From Victivallis vadensis (lineage in GTDB: Bacteria; Verrucomicrobiota; Lentisphaeria; Victivallales; GWF2-50-93): a DNA stretch of 42,310 bases. Positions 15,110 to 23,877 of the stretch are shown one piece after another. The stretch spans positions 1-42,310 of the forward strand of contig CAMCYE010000016.1 in NCBI GenBank assembly GCA_945883805.1, written 5' to 3'. Each line of letters opens with the position of its first letter. The stretch's first letter is position 1. The notes below the pieces were generated by a model that made no database searches, was not told where the DNA came from, and worked only from the letters and a program-made list of their open reading frames with translations. A program made the translations under genes and the position numbers.

Positions 15110-17632
15110 ATGAAATCAAAAGGGAAATTTTTAATCTGCGCAATTGCCCTGTCCGCTTTTTTCGGATTGAACTTTACAAGTTTTTCAGACACCGCTTCCG
15201 CAAGGCCTGACATTGTGAAAGACGGAAAACCTAATGCGGAAATCATCATCTCCGACAAGCCGACCAGGTCAATGAAAATGGCGGCTTCCGAACTGCAGGC
15301 CAATATCCGGAAAATCAGCGGGGCTAAACTGCCTATTGCCACGGTGCCGAACAAAGATGTTCCCGTGAAAATTTACGTCGGCAAAAGCACTTATACCGAT
15401 GCTCTGGGCATAAAGAACGAGGGACTGAAGCACGGTGCATTCCGAATGGTTTCCGGAGATGACTGGCTTGCACTGGTCGGCATCGACAACAACTATGTCT
15501 TCAAAGAGCCCTATGCCAAAAGTCCCGATGACGGCGCCAGAGTCCAGGCCGAATGGGAACGCATCACCGGTGCAAAGTGGCTCACACCTTACGGGACATC
15601 CCCGTTGCGCCACTACAATAAAGAACTTGATCTGTGGTATCTTGATGAGCGCGGCTCCGTCAATGCCGTTTACCGTTTTCTTAACGACTTGGGCATGCGC
15701 TGGTACATGCCGGGAGAACTCGGGGAAATCGTGCCGGACAAGAAGACGATCCCGCTTTCAAATATCGACAAGACAGTGCGTCCCGATTTCGCACTTAGGG
15801 AACTGCATTCCCGTGCGACATTCTCGAATACCAGCGAAGCTCTATGGACAATGCGACTGGGACGTAACATCGCCCCGGACATCGTCGGTCCATACATTAC
15901 CGGTGCCGTCGCCCATGGCATGACGAAGGTCGGACAACAGCCCGGAAGCCGTGCGAATTATCCGGAGTTTTTCGCAATAATAAACGGTAAACGATTTATG
16001 CCTGAGAAAAACCCGTCATTCTGCCTCTCCTCCAAGGAACTGTTGGACCAGAATGTCCAATACCTTCGGGCTGTGTTTGATGTCTATAATCCGCTGATGG
16101 TATCAGTACAGCCGGCCGACAGTAACGTGTTGGTCTGTCAATGCGAAAAATGCGCAGGCAAAGGAACTCCGGAACGCGGCCGCCGCGGCGACGCCTCGGA
16201 CTACGTATGGGAGTATATCGACCGCGTGGCGCGCGAAGTCTACAAAACCCATCCGAACAATAAAATCGCCGCTCTGGCCTACGCCAATTACCAGTTGCCC
16301 CCGACAAAAATAGCCACCCTGAGCCCCAACATAATAGTCGGTACGCCTAGCGGACGCACGTTCACACACAACGATCCGCAGGAAACGGAACTCATCCGCA
16401 AAATCACCAAGGAATGGTTGGATAAACTCCCTGAAGGATCTAAACAGATATACCACTACGAATACTTCATGGATGCCCGCCCCGGCCGCCGCACGGAGAA
16501 TCTCCCGGTGTTTGTAACAGGTTCGGTCGCCCAGTCTCTTCGCGACGTAAAGGGTGTCTGCATCGGCGAGCACATTGATGTGGAAAGATACCGCGACAGC
16601 CTCATCGACCTGGGCGTCATGCACCTCAATCTCTATGTCACTTCAAAACTGTGGTGGGATGCCGATCTGGATCTGAAAGCGCTGCTTGAGGAATACTACA
16701 CACTCTACTACGGTCCGGCCCGGGATCAGATGAAAAAGGTCATCGAATACGCCGAAGCGCACTGGCCCGAAATGCCTTCAAAACCCGAGACGATCAAAAC
16801 TTATTTCGCGCTGCTGTCCGAGGCTCAGGCGGCAGTTCCGGCCGACTCGGTATACGGCAAGCGCATCGATCTCATGTGGCAGTACACCAAGCCGATGAAA
16901 TCGATTGTGGATAAGCTGGCACAGCCACGAGACGAGTCGATTCCTCCGGTTCTACTGCGCGGGACACGCCCGCCTATAAAACTATCAGACATTAAAATCG
17001 ACGGGAAAATGGATGAAAAAGTCTGGCAGAACCTTCCCGGCAAAAGCACACCCGAACATCTCGACCTGGCAACATACCAGTTGCGCGATATTGTCACAGG
17101 CGCAAAACCGGTTTATCCGACAACCTTCAAGACATTCTGGGCTGACGGTGCGCTGTATATGGGCATCCGCTGCGAAGATCCCGATGCAAAAAACCTCAAC
17201 ATCGCCACGCGGACACGTGACGATGCGGCCATCTGGAATGGCGACCTGATTGAGCTCCATCTGGAAACGCAAAATCATTCCTACTACGCACTTGTCATAA
17301 ATCCTGCCGGTACGCTGGTGGATCTGGACTGGAAGGACAAGAAACGCGAGACCGCCTGGAACTCCAAAGCTGAAGTGGCGACACAAATTGATGATAAAGG
17401 CTGGACAATTGAGATCCGCATCCCGGTTGTAGATGAACAGGAGGCGGAGATTGTGGAACTCGGGGGCAGTGGCGTTATGGGAAGACAGCCTACCAAACTC
17501 TATCCTTGGTACATGAACCTGATACGCCAGCGCATCCGTGGCACTGAAAAGGAGTTTTCCGCCTATTCTCCGACCGGCACCAAGGGATTCCACAATCCTG
17601 CGAAGTTCGCACGTCTGTCATCACCGAAATGA
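15110..17632 (+). CDS. Secreted DUF4838 protein with C-terminal CBM9-like domain
   Basis: This 840-residue protein has a signal peptide (about 1-31, ending near TASA), the glucuronidase-like N-terminal domain (30-210) and a DUF4838 core. The core contains VNAVYRFLNDLGMRWYMPGE, SVQPADSNVLVCQCEKC and YHYEYFMD. A C-terminal sugar-binding domain follows (about 625-840: LSDIKIDGKMDEKVWQ, FKTFWADGALYMGIRCEDPD, LIELHLET), resembling CBM9/DOMON-like domains. It likely binds and attacks an external polysaccharide. The ATG at 15110 is preceded by GAAAGGA; the GTG at 15107 is less likely. Its 5' end is duplicated in the relic at 12484, so this gene is the intact survivor of a duplication. Confidence 0.88.
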   Translation: MKSKGKFLICAIALSAFFGLNFTSFSDTASARPDIVKDGKPNAEIIISDKPTRSMKMAASELQANIRKISGAKLPIATVPNKDVPVKIYVGKSTYTDALGIKNEGLKHGAFRMVSGDDWLALVGIDNNYVFKEPYAKSPDDGARVQAEWERITGAKWLTPYGTSPLRHYNKELDLWYLDERGSVNAVYRFLNDLGMRWYMPGELGEIVPDKKTIPLSNIDKTVRPDFALRELHSRATFSNTSEALWTMRLGRNIAPDIVGPYITGAVAHGMTKVGQQPGSRANYPEFFAIINGKRFMPEKNPSFCLSSKELLDQNVQYLRAVFDVYNPLMVSVQPADSNVLVCQCEKCAGKGTPERGRRGDASDYVWEYIDRVAREVYKTHPNNKIAALAYANYQLPPTKIATLSPNIIVGTPSGRTFTHNDPQETELIRKITKEWLDKLPEGSKQIYHYEYFMDARPGRRTENLPVFVTGSVAQSLRDVKGVCIGEHIDVERYRDSLIDLGVMHLNLYVTSKLWWDADLDLKALLEEYYTLYYGPARDQMKKVIEYAEAHWPEMPSKPETIKTYFALLSEAQAAVPADSVYGKRIDLMWQYTKPMKSIVDKLAQPRDESIPPVLLRGTRPPIKLSDIKIDGKMDEKVWQNLPGKSTPEHLDLATYQLRDIVTGAKPVYPTTFKTFWADGALYMGIRCEDPDAKNLNIATRTRDDAAIWNGDLIELHLETQNHSYYALVINPAGTLVDLDWKDKKRETAWNSKAEVATQIDDKGWTIEIRIPVVDEQEAEIVELGGSGVMGRQPTKLYPWYMNLIRQRIRGTEKEFSAYSPTGTKGFHNPAKFARLSSPK

Positions 17633-17636
17633 ATCG

Positions 17637-17891
17637 CAAATTCGAAATTCTTGTTGGTGTTCACGGCTTCAGCGTGCTCTTGAATTTCATTCATGTCACA
17701 GAAGAAAAGACACGCTAAGGCGGGCGTTGCTCGCAACTCAAACTCGAAATCCGAAACAATCGGAATGATTAAGAAACAATAATTCTTTAAACGAATTATA
17801 AAAAAGAGTTCGGTTCCATTTTTATTCGGATTGTTCGAGATTCTTTGTTTTTGTATTTGTTTCGAATTTCGATATTCGAGTTTCGAATTTG
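17637..17891. repeat. Repeat-rich intergenic segment with 11-bp terminal inverted repeats
   Basis: This 308-bp gap has no convincing gene. CAAATTCGAAA (17637-17647) pairs with TTTCGAATTTG (17881-17891). Inside is a 24-bp block (17653-17676) that recurs in reverse orientation at 25292-25315 with two mismatches, followed by AGACACGCTAA (17708-17718), also found near 25290. A small hairpin AGGAA/TTCCT (17921-17934) lies before the next start codon. Confidence 0.55.
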
Positions 17892-17940
17892 GTTCCGGCT
17901 ACGCCGGGTTAGGAATCAGTTCCTAGGAAAGAATTTTCAA

Positions 17941-19935
17941 ATGACCATTCCGAAAAATAAATCTGCGAAATCCGCAGGATTAAATTACGCAAAAGACATA
18001 TGCGGAGACATTGTCTTCCCTAAGTGTTGGACTGTATTCGCCCCCTTCAAGCAAGATGATCCGCTAATTTCATGCGGCATTTTAAAAACTTTCCCGGAAA
18101 AAATAACCGTCTCAGGAAAAACAATTTGCGGGAAAAAGGTCTTTCCCACCCGCAACCAGTTCGATTTCCATCCGTTTTTCGGCAAACTTCACGAGCCGGA
18201 TTCCTTCAGGAAAACCGCTTACGTATTCGTCACGCTGAAAGCGAAGGCGGAAGCGGATGTGACGCTGGGGATCGGCTGGGACTATTGGCTGCAGGCGTGG
18301 ATCAACGGGGAGCCGATTCTAGGCGGAGGCGAATTGACAAGCCCCAAATGGCTGGGAGCTCCTTCCATCAGCGACCAGCGACCCACGGTGCACCTGAAAA
18401 AAGGAACCAATGTCCTTGCTGTACGGTTTACCGGCGGAAAGGGAGCGGCAGTGCTTGCGCTTGGCGGTCCACGCGAACTTCGCACCGGAGATTTCCGCTC
18501 GATATTGTCTGATCCTTTTATCTGCGATTGCCGCTGGAAGCGGAACGGACTGCAGGCAAATCCGGATGCGAAAAAGCCGGTTGACATTGGTTCAAGACGG
18601 GAACTGTTCGTCGATGATTTCATAATCGACCGCATGACAGGTTCCGCAGAACGAAGACTGCACCACCCGGTTCCGAGGGAAACGGTTATCACGTATGGGA
18701 AAAACGGCAAGCCTTGGGAAGGAAGCACCTGCACCTACCAATCCGTTGTTCAAAACGGCGACCGCATACTGATGTATTACAGCGGCCGACCGGTGCCGCC
18801 GTTTGCAGACGAATCGAAAGAACAAGTGACTTGCGTCGCCGAAAGCACGGACGGGATTCATTTCACCCGACCCCAGCTAGGACTTTATGAAATCAACGGT
18901 TCCAAGAAAAACAACATTGTCTGGAGAGGAACACCCTCACATAATTTCACGCCTTTCATGGATGCCAATCCAAATGCGCCAGAGGATCAGCGGTTCAAGG
19001 CCATCGCATATTATACGGAAGGCGGCGGCCTAGGCGCTTATGTTTCGCCGGACGGGATTCATTGGAAACTCATGGCTAAAAAACGAATCATCACCCTGGA
19101 GGGAAGAAGCGGATTCGACTCGCAGAATCTCGCATTCTGGGATTCGTTGCGCAAGCTGTATGTCTGCTTTTTCCGCGACAACACAGGAGGTCTGCGGCGA
19201 ATTGCAACATGCACGTCCACGGATTTCATCAACTGGACGGAATCCAGGCTGTTGGAATACACTGATGACCGTCAGGAGGAAATGTACACCAACGGCATAC
19301 GGCCATACTTCCGCGCGCCACACATATATTTAGGCATACCGGCCAGATTTGCGATATACAGGAAAAAAGTGTCTGTCCATCCCCAAAACGGAATCAGCGA
19401 CGCAATACTGATGTCCAGCCGTGACGGACTGCTCTTCGACCGCTGGGAGGAAGGCTTTATCCGGCCCGGGCCGGAGCCGGAAATGTGGACCGACCGAAAT
19501 AATTATCCGGCCTGGGGCATGCTGCAGACATCACCGGAAGAGATCAGCTTGTATTGGTCCGAACACTTCAAGCACCCCGGCTGCCGCCTGCGCCGCGGCA
19601 CAATCCGCACGGACGGGTTCGTTTCGCTACACGCGGGAGGCCAGGATGTGGGTGAAATGCTCACGCGACCTTTGATTTTCTCAGGAGTTAATCTCGAGGT
19701 CAACTATGCCACATCGGCAACCGGGACAGTGCTTTTTGAGATATGCGATCTTCGCGGGAAAGCAATTGATGGATTTTCCCTTGCCGACAGCGAAGTGCTT
19801 TACGGCAACGAAATTGAACATCGTGTGCTCTGGAGGTGTGGCGGCAATCTGGAAGCGCTTGCAGGAAAACCGCTGCGTCTACGCTTAAGATTACATGATG
19901 CAGACGTATACTCATTCCGATTCGCGGATAACTGA
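17941..19935 (+). CDS. Five-bladed propeller (GH32/43/68-like fold) protein with N-terminal beta-sandwich
   Basis: This 664-residue protein has an N-terminal sandwich (about 1-180; VTLGIGWDYWLQAWINGEPI, HLKKGTNVLAVRF) similar to accessory domains of beta-galactosidases. A propeller follows from about residue 215, with GSRRELFVDDFIIDR, VTCVAESTDGIHF, AYVSPDGIHWKL and ATCTSTDFINWTES, resembling repeated blades of GH43/GH32-type enzymes. Large propellers of this kind are common and uncharacterised in Planctomycetota and Lentisphaerota. The frame is open upstream to 17845, but the ATG at 17941 (MTIPKNKS) avoids coding through repeat DNA. No signal peptide is seen. Its 5' end is present as the second half of the relic at 12484. 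Activity is unknown. Confidence 0.72.
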   Translation: MTIPKNKSAKSAGLNYAKDICGDIVFPKCWTVFAPFKQDDPLISCGILKTFPEKITVSGKTICGKKVFPTRNQFDFHPFFGKLHEPDSFRKTAYVFVTLKAKAEADVTLGIGWDYWLQAWINGEPILGGGELTSPKWLGAPSISDQRPTVHLKKGTNVLAVRFTGGKGAAVLALGGPRELRTGDFRSILSDPFICDCRWKRNGLQANPDAKKPVDIGSRRELFVDDFIIDRMTGSAERRLHHPVPRETVITYGKNGKPWEGSTCTYQSVVQNGDRILMYYSGRPVPPFADESKEQVTCVAESTDGIHFTRPQLGLYEINGSKKNNIVWRGTPSHNFTPFMDANPNAPEDQRFKAIAYYTEGGGLGAYVSPDGIHWKLMAKKRIITLEGRSGFDSQNLAFWDSLRKLYVCFFRDNTGGLRRIATCTSTDFINWTESRLLEYTDDRQEEMYTNGIRPYFRAPHIYLGIPARFAIYRKKVSVHPQNGISDAILMSSRDGLLFDRWEEGFIRPGPEPEMWTDRNNYPAWGMLQTSPEEISLYWSEHFKHPGCRLRRGTIRTDGFVSLHAGGQDVGEMLTRPLIFSGVNLEVNYATSATGTVLFEICDLRGKAIDGFSLADSEVLYGNEIEHRVLWRCGGNLEALAGKPLRLRLRLHDADVYSFRFADN

Positions 19936-19999
19936 TGACGAAACAAGGATATAAGACAGGTGTGATGAAACGATATAAACTTAAATTAAGGAGGTTCCG

Positions 20000-21586
20000 A
20001 TGATTAAAATGAATAAGACCCGCTTGTGCATGTTTGGTTTTGCTTTTTGGGGCGCCTGCGCGTCTGTTCAGGCGGATGTGCGTCTGCCTGCAATCTTTTC
20101 CGACCACATGGTGTTGCAGCAGGACAGTACTCTTCCCGTATGGGGCTGGGCGGATCCCGGTGAAAAAATAACCGTATCCATAGCCGGACAGACCAAAAAC
20201 GCGACAGCCGGATCCGACGGCAAATGGAAAATGCTTTTGGACAAAATAGAAAGCAAGGACGCCCTCACCCTCAAGGTCAGCGGTAAAAACACAATAGAAC
20301 TGCAGGATGTCCTGATTGGAGAAGTATGGCTTTGCTCCGGTCAGTCGAACATGGAAATGGGTTTATCAATCACAAACAATGCCACTGCGGAGAGGCAGGC
20401 CGCAAAATTCCCGCAGATACGGCTTTTTGAAGTTAAACAGACGCCCCAGATATCACCGCAGGATACTTGCGAAGGTAAGTGGGAGATATGTGGCCCGGAT
20501 AACGTGGGAAGATTTTCGGCCGCGGCGTATTTCTTCGGGCAGGAAATTCATAAAGGTACGAAATTTCCGGTTGGTCTTATAGAATCTTCACTTGGCGGAA
20601 CCCTTATCGAGGCGTGGACAAGCATGGAGGCACAGTCGAAACTCAAGGAATACAAAATAATCGACGAATATGCTAAGATCATGAGCTCAAAGCCTTGGAA
20701 CGAGAAAGACGCAATGGAAAAATACGAAAAGGATGTGGCTGCATGGAAGATAACCGCCGAAAAAGCCAAGGCCGATAAAACCCCAGTACCCAGAGAGCCA
20801 CGCAAACCTTTTCACCCAAGCCTGCACAAATGCCAGCCAGCCGTCCTATTCAACAGCCTGATCAATCCGGTCATTCCATATGCAATCCGCGGCACCATAT
20901 GGTATCAGGGCGAAAGCAACGCCTACCTGCCGTATGCAAATCTTTATGGACTGCAGTTGGAGACTCTCATCAAGGACTGGCGCACACGCTGGGGATACGA
21001 CTTCCCGTTCGCATGGGTGCAGCTTCCGGAATACGAACCTAAGAAAGAACCGGCCACCAGCTATTGGCCGCTGATACAGGAGGAGATGCTCAAGTCGTTG
21101 AACATCCCGAATACCGGCATGGCCGTCACCCTGGGACTTGGCGAAGCAAACAATGTCCACCCCAAAAACAAGAAGGATGTCGGCAAACGACTGGCACTTT
21201 GGGCTCTTGCCGAAGTTTATAAACAGAAGGATGTGATTTATCAAGGGCCCCTGCTCGCCAGACATGAAATCAGAGGAAAGGAGATTGTTGTTTTCTTCAA
21301 GCATGCTGATGGCGGGCTTATTGCAAAAGACGGCGCGGTCAAGGGTTTCATGATCGCAGGCGAAGATCAGAAATGGATGGACGGGACTGCCAGGATCGAT
21401 GGAAACACTGTAATCGTTTCAAATCCCGAAGTTTCCAAACCGGTTGCCGTGCGTTACGCTTGGGGCTGCAATCCGGCATGGAGTCTAATGAACGGAGCAG
21501 GCTTGCCGGCATCGCCGTTCCGTACCGATACATGGAAGATCGTGCCCAAGGAGGACAAATATCCGGCGCAGAATCCTCAATTATGA
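20000..21586 (+). CDS. Secreted sialate O-acetylesterase-like esterase
   Basis: This 528-residue protein has a signal peptide (about 1-25), a beta domain starting VRLPAIFSDHMVLQQ, and an SGNH-type esterase core. GQSNME gives the nucleophile Ser116, and TIWYQGESN (299-307) and NNVHPKNK (His387) are present. Family members remove acetyl groups from sialic acids or xylans, allowing glycosidases to act. In the family His block the usual D-I-H appears here as N-V-H, so the Asp of the triad may be replaced or supplied elsewhere. An ideal AAGGAGGT precedes the ATG. The stop codon overlaps the next ATG (ATGA), which couples it to the sialidase gene. Confidence 0.9.
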   Translation: MIKMNKTRLCMFGFAFWGACASVQADVRLPAIFSDHMVLQQDSTLPVWGWADPGEKITVSIAGQTKNATAGSDGKWKMLLDKIESKDALTLKVSGKNTIELQDVLIGEVWLCSGQSNMEMGLSITNNATAERQAAKFPQIRLFEVKQTPQISPQDTCEGKWEICGPDNVGRFSAAAYFFGQEIHKGTKFPVGLIESSLGGTLIEAWTSMEAQSKLKEYKIIDEYAKIMSSKPWNEKDAMEKYEKDVAAWKITAEKAKADKTPVPREPRKPFHPSLHKCQPAVLFNSLINPVIPYAIRGTIWYQGESNAYLPYANLYGLQLETLIKDWRTRWGYDFPFAWVQLPEYEPKKEPATSYWPLIQEEMLKSLNIPNTGMAVTLGLGEANNVHPKNKKDVGKRLALWALAEVYKQKDVIYQGPLLARHEIRGKEIVVFFKHADGGLIAKDGAVKGFMIAGEDQKWMDGTARIDGNTVIVSNPEVSKPVAVRYAWGCNPAWSLMNGAGLPASPFRTDTWKIVPKEDKYPAQNPQL

Positions 21587-22761
21587 AAAAGTTGAAACCT
21601 CTTAAAATAAGCGATATTAAACATGGCGTCGTAATTCCCTGCGGTACGCCTGACCGCATACCTGCCGCAGCCGAAACAGTGCGTACTGCCGGGCTCCGGA
21701 TGATGTATCACGGCTGGCCGGGAATGGTCATGACTTCCGAGGGGGACATCCTCGTTGGTTCATCCGAACATCTCCTGCACGTAGATCCGTTCGGCCGCGA
21801 AATCATTACGCGATCCAAGGACTTGGGGCGAACCTGGAGCGCACCCGAAGTCATGTTTGATTCAATAACCGATGACCGCGATATCTCCCTTGCCCGTTTA
21901 CCCGACGGGACGATTGTTGCTACCTGGTTCTGTAGCGATGTTTGGGCAAAACCCCGCCCACACCCGTGGATGCGTCCGGAATGGGAGCCCATCCGCGACC
22001 AGATCAAACCGAACACACATCTGGCTCTGTCACGCGGTTGGCTGCGCCGCTCAACAGACAACGGCAGGACATGGGAAAGGCTTATTCATCCCACCCTTGT
22101 CGGGCAACATGCAGGTCCTACGGTACTGAGCAACGGAAACCTGCTGTATTGCGGACAATATGCCGTGGAAGACGGCGGTCTGATGGTCGCAACACTGTCC
22201 AAGGACGGGGGACGGACTTGGAGCATCATAAGTGAAATGCCAGTCAAACGTTACTTCGACGAGGTAAGCCAAAAATACTGGTCGGTCCTGAATGAAAATC
22301 ATGCGCTTGAAGTTTCACCCGGAAACATCATTGTTGCATTCAGGCGCGCCAGTGGCGCCGAAGGACACGGAGAACGCAACGTCTACATAGTCCGTTCGGG
22401 CGATGGCGGCTATACATGGACAACACCTGAGGATCTCGGAGTGTTCGGATATCCTCCATATCTGCTCCGTCTCAAATCCGGTCCGATTCTCTGCCTTTTC
22501 GGACAGCGCAGCGAACATAGGAAAATCCGGGGTATGTTCTCCTACGACGACGGGATCACCTGGGATACAAAGAACCTTATCACAATAAAGGAATGCTCTA
22601 TGACCGGGGGGATTGACCTGGGTTATCCGACGGCGCTGGAAACTGAATCAGGAAACATCTTCTGCATCTATTACGAAGTTCCAACACCTTCAGTGCAAGG
22701 ATATGATAAACTGAACCCGTCTCAGTGGGGGATTCTTTCAACTCGCTTCCGGCTCGGATAA
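21583..22761 (+). CDS. Exo-alpha-sialidase/neuraminidase-family protein (GH33-like)
   Basis: This 392-residue beta-propeller has five clear Asp-boxes: SKDLGRTW (78-85), STDNGRTW (157-164), SKDGGRTW (206-213), SGDGGYTW (272-279) and SYDDGITW (320-327). The DRDISLARLPDGT segment (98-110) is typical of the sialidase core. The predicted product is a glycosidase removing sialic-acid-type sugars, though some family members lack that activity. There is no signal peptide, so it is probably cytoplasmic. The start is the ATG at 21583, which overlaps the stop of the O-acetylesterase gene by 4 bp, giving translational coupling and a shared substrate theme. The same frame is open back to 21373, but that would overlap the esterase for 200 bp. 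Confidence 0.85.
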   Translation: MKKLKPLKISDIKHGVVIPCGTPDRIPAAAETVRTAGLRMMYHGWPGMVMTSEGDILVGSSEHLLHVDPFGREIITRSKDLGRTWSAPEVMFDSITDDRDISLARLPDGTIVATWFCSDVWAKPRPHPWMRPEWEPIRDQIKPNTHLALSRGWLRRSTDNGRTWERLIHPTLVGQHAGPTVLSNGNLLYCGQYAVEDGGLMVATLSKDGGRTWSIISEMPVKRYFDEVSQKYWSVLNENHALEVSPGNIIVAFRRASGAEGHGERNVYIVRSGDGGYTWTTPEDLGVFGYPPYLLRLKSGPILCLFGQRSEHRKIRGMFSYDDGITWDTKNLITIKECSMTGGIDLGYPTALETESGNIFCIYYEVPTPSVQGYDKLNPSQWGILSTRFRLG

Positions 22762-22950
22762 TATTATTTTTAAGGAACTAATGTAAGGAAGGCACCAAAA
22801 ATGAACATGGTATACGGCAAATATATTGCGCTGAAAGCAAAAGATTTCATAACTCTGCGCCCTTTGCGCTTTCCTTTGCGAACTTTGCGGTTAAATTCTA
22901 CGCATCATAACATGAAAGCAGTCAGACATTAAGCATAGGAGTTTTGTATC

Positions 22951-23820
22951 ATGAGAATTGACGTGCATGTTCACGGTGGACACGCGGAACGCGGCGCTTC
23001 CGGAAAACTTATCCCGCCACTGAAACTTGCCTGGGAGGCAAAGGGACTGGTTGCTGAAGAACTGAGGAGCATGACACCGGAAGAGTATGTTGAAATCAGC
23101 AAGAAGGAGCATGGTGTGGAAAGAACCGTCCTGCTTGATCCTCCAGAAGTGACATTCAAATTGAAGGAAATTTTCAAGGACTACGTAATACCTGTACCGA
23201 TGGTGGATATGGACAATGCCACTCCGGCGGAGATCGATGCGCTATTCAAACGCGGAGCGGCCGGGATCAAGTTCATCTATCCGTCTAAATCCTACGGGGA
23301 TGATTCTTATTTTCCCCTCTACGACGCCATTGTCGCCAATCACGGGCTGGCGGTATTTCATACCGGTTTTGTGCTTGTCGGAAGGTTCGAGCCCGGCTGC
23401 TGGGATCCGAGAAAAACCGTCGTGGATATCACCGACATGCGTCCTGCCGCACTGGATCGTGTGGCACGGGCTTTCCCGGATCTTAAGATCCTCATGGCCC
23501 ATTTCGGCAATCCATGGTGGGAGGAGGCCTGGAAAATGATCAGTAGCCACAAGAACATATATGCCGATCTTTCAGGAGGCACGGCAAGCCGCCGCTCAAT
23601 GGACATGTGGATGGAAATATTCGCGCCTAATGGGAAACTGGATACCGGAGCCATCTCCAAATTGTGCTTCGGCACCGACGGACAAAGTTTCCTTCCAGGT
23701 CATTACGGGACACCGGACGTCTTTCAATTATACGATAGACTTTATGATATCCTGAAAATTCCTGCGGAACTTCAGGAAAAGATCAACGTGGAAAATATTT
23801 TGCAGCTGATTGAAAAATAA
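22951..23820 (+). CDS. Amidohydrolase-2 family metal-dependent hydrolase, copy 2
   Basis: This 289-residue protein is about 83% identical to the protein at 3506 (manual alignment, about 50 differences) with no gaps. It has the canonical metal motif D-V-H-V-H (4-8), HTGF, MAHFGNPWW and FGTDGQ. The leader GGAGTTTTGT (22938-22947) is the same as in copy 1. It lies between the sialidase and the fucosidase, while copy 1 lies by the HpaI aldolase, so the same reaction seems to serve two gene sets. The gene is intact. The substrate is unknown, and a sugar-derived lactone or carboxylate is a guess. The 190-bp gap before it has only short TTTGCG-type word repeats. Confidence 0.82.
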   Translation: MRIDVHVHGGHAERGASGKLIPPLKLAWEAKGLVAEELRSMTPEEYVEISKKEHGVERTVLLDPPEVTFKLKEIFKDYVIPVPMVDMDNATPAEIDALFKRGAAGIKFIYPSKSYGDDSYFPLYDAIVANHGLAVFHTGFVLVGRFEPGCWDPRKTVVDITDMRPAALDRVARAFPDLKILMAHFGNPWWEEAWKMISSHKNIYADLSGGTASRRSMDMWMEIFAPNGKLDTGAISKLCFGTDGQSFLPGHYGTPDVFQLYDRLYDILKIPAELQEKINVENILQLIEK

Positions 23821-23877
23821 GATTATTGAAGTTCCGGTAAATATAAAAAAAATAAAACTTCGGGAGTTGTACCATTT

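Noticed and set aside
21373..21582. N-terminal extension of the sialidase
   Set aside because: It overlaps the esterase gene for 200 bp with no sialidase similarity; the ATGA overlap at 21583 is the typical coupling.
22762..22950. Small gene or regulatory RNA upstream of the second amidohydrolase
   Set aside because: It contains only TTTGCG word repeats and the gene's own ribosome site, with no stable fold seen by eye.
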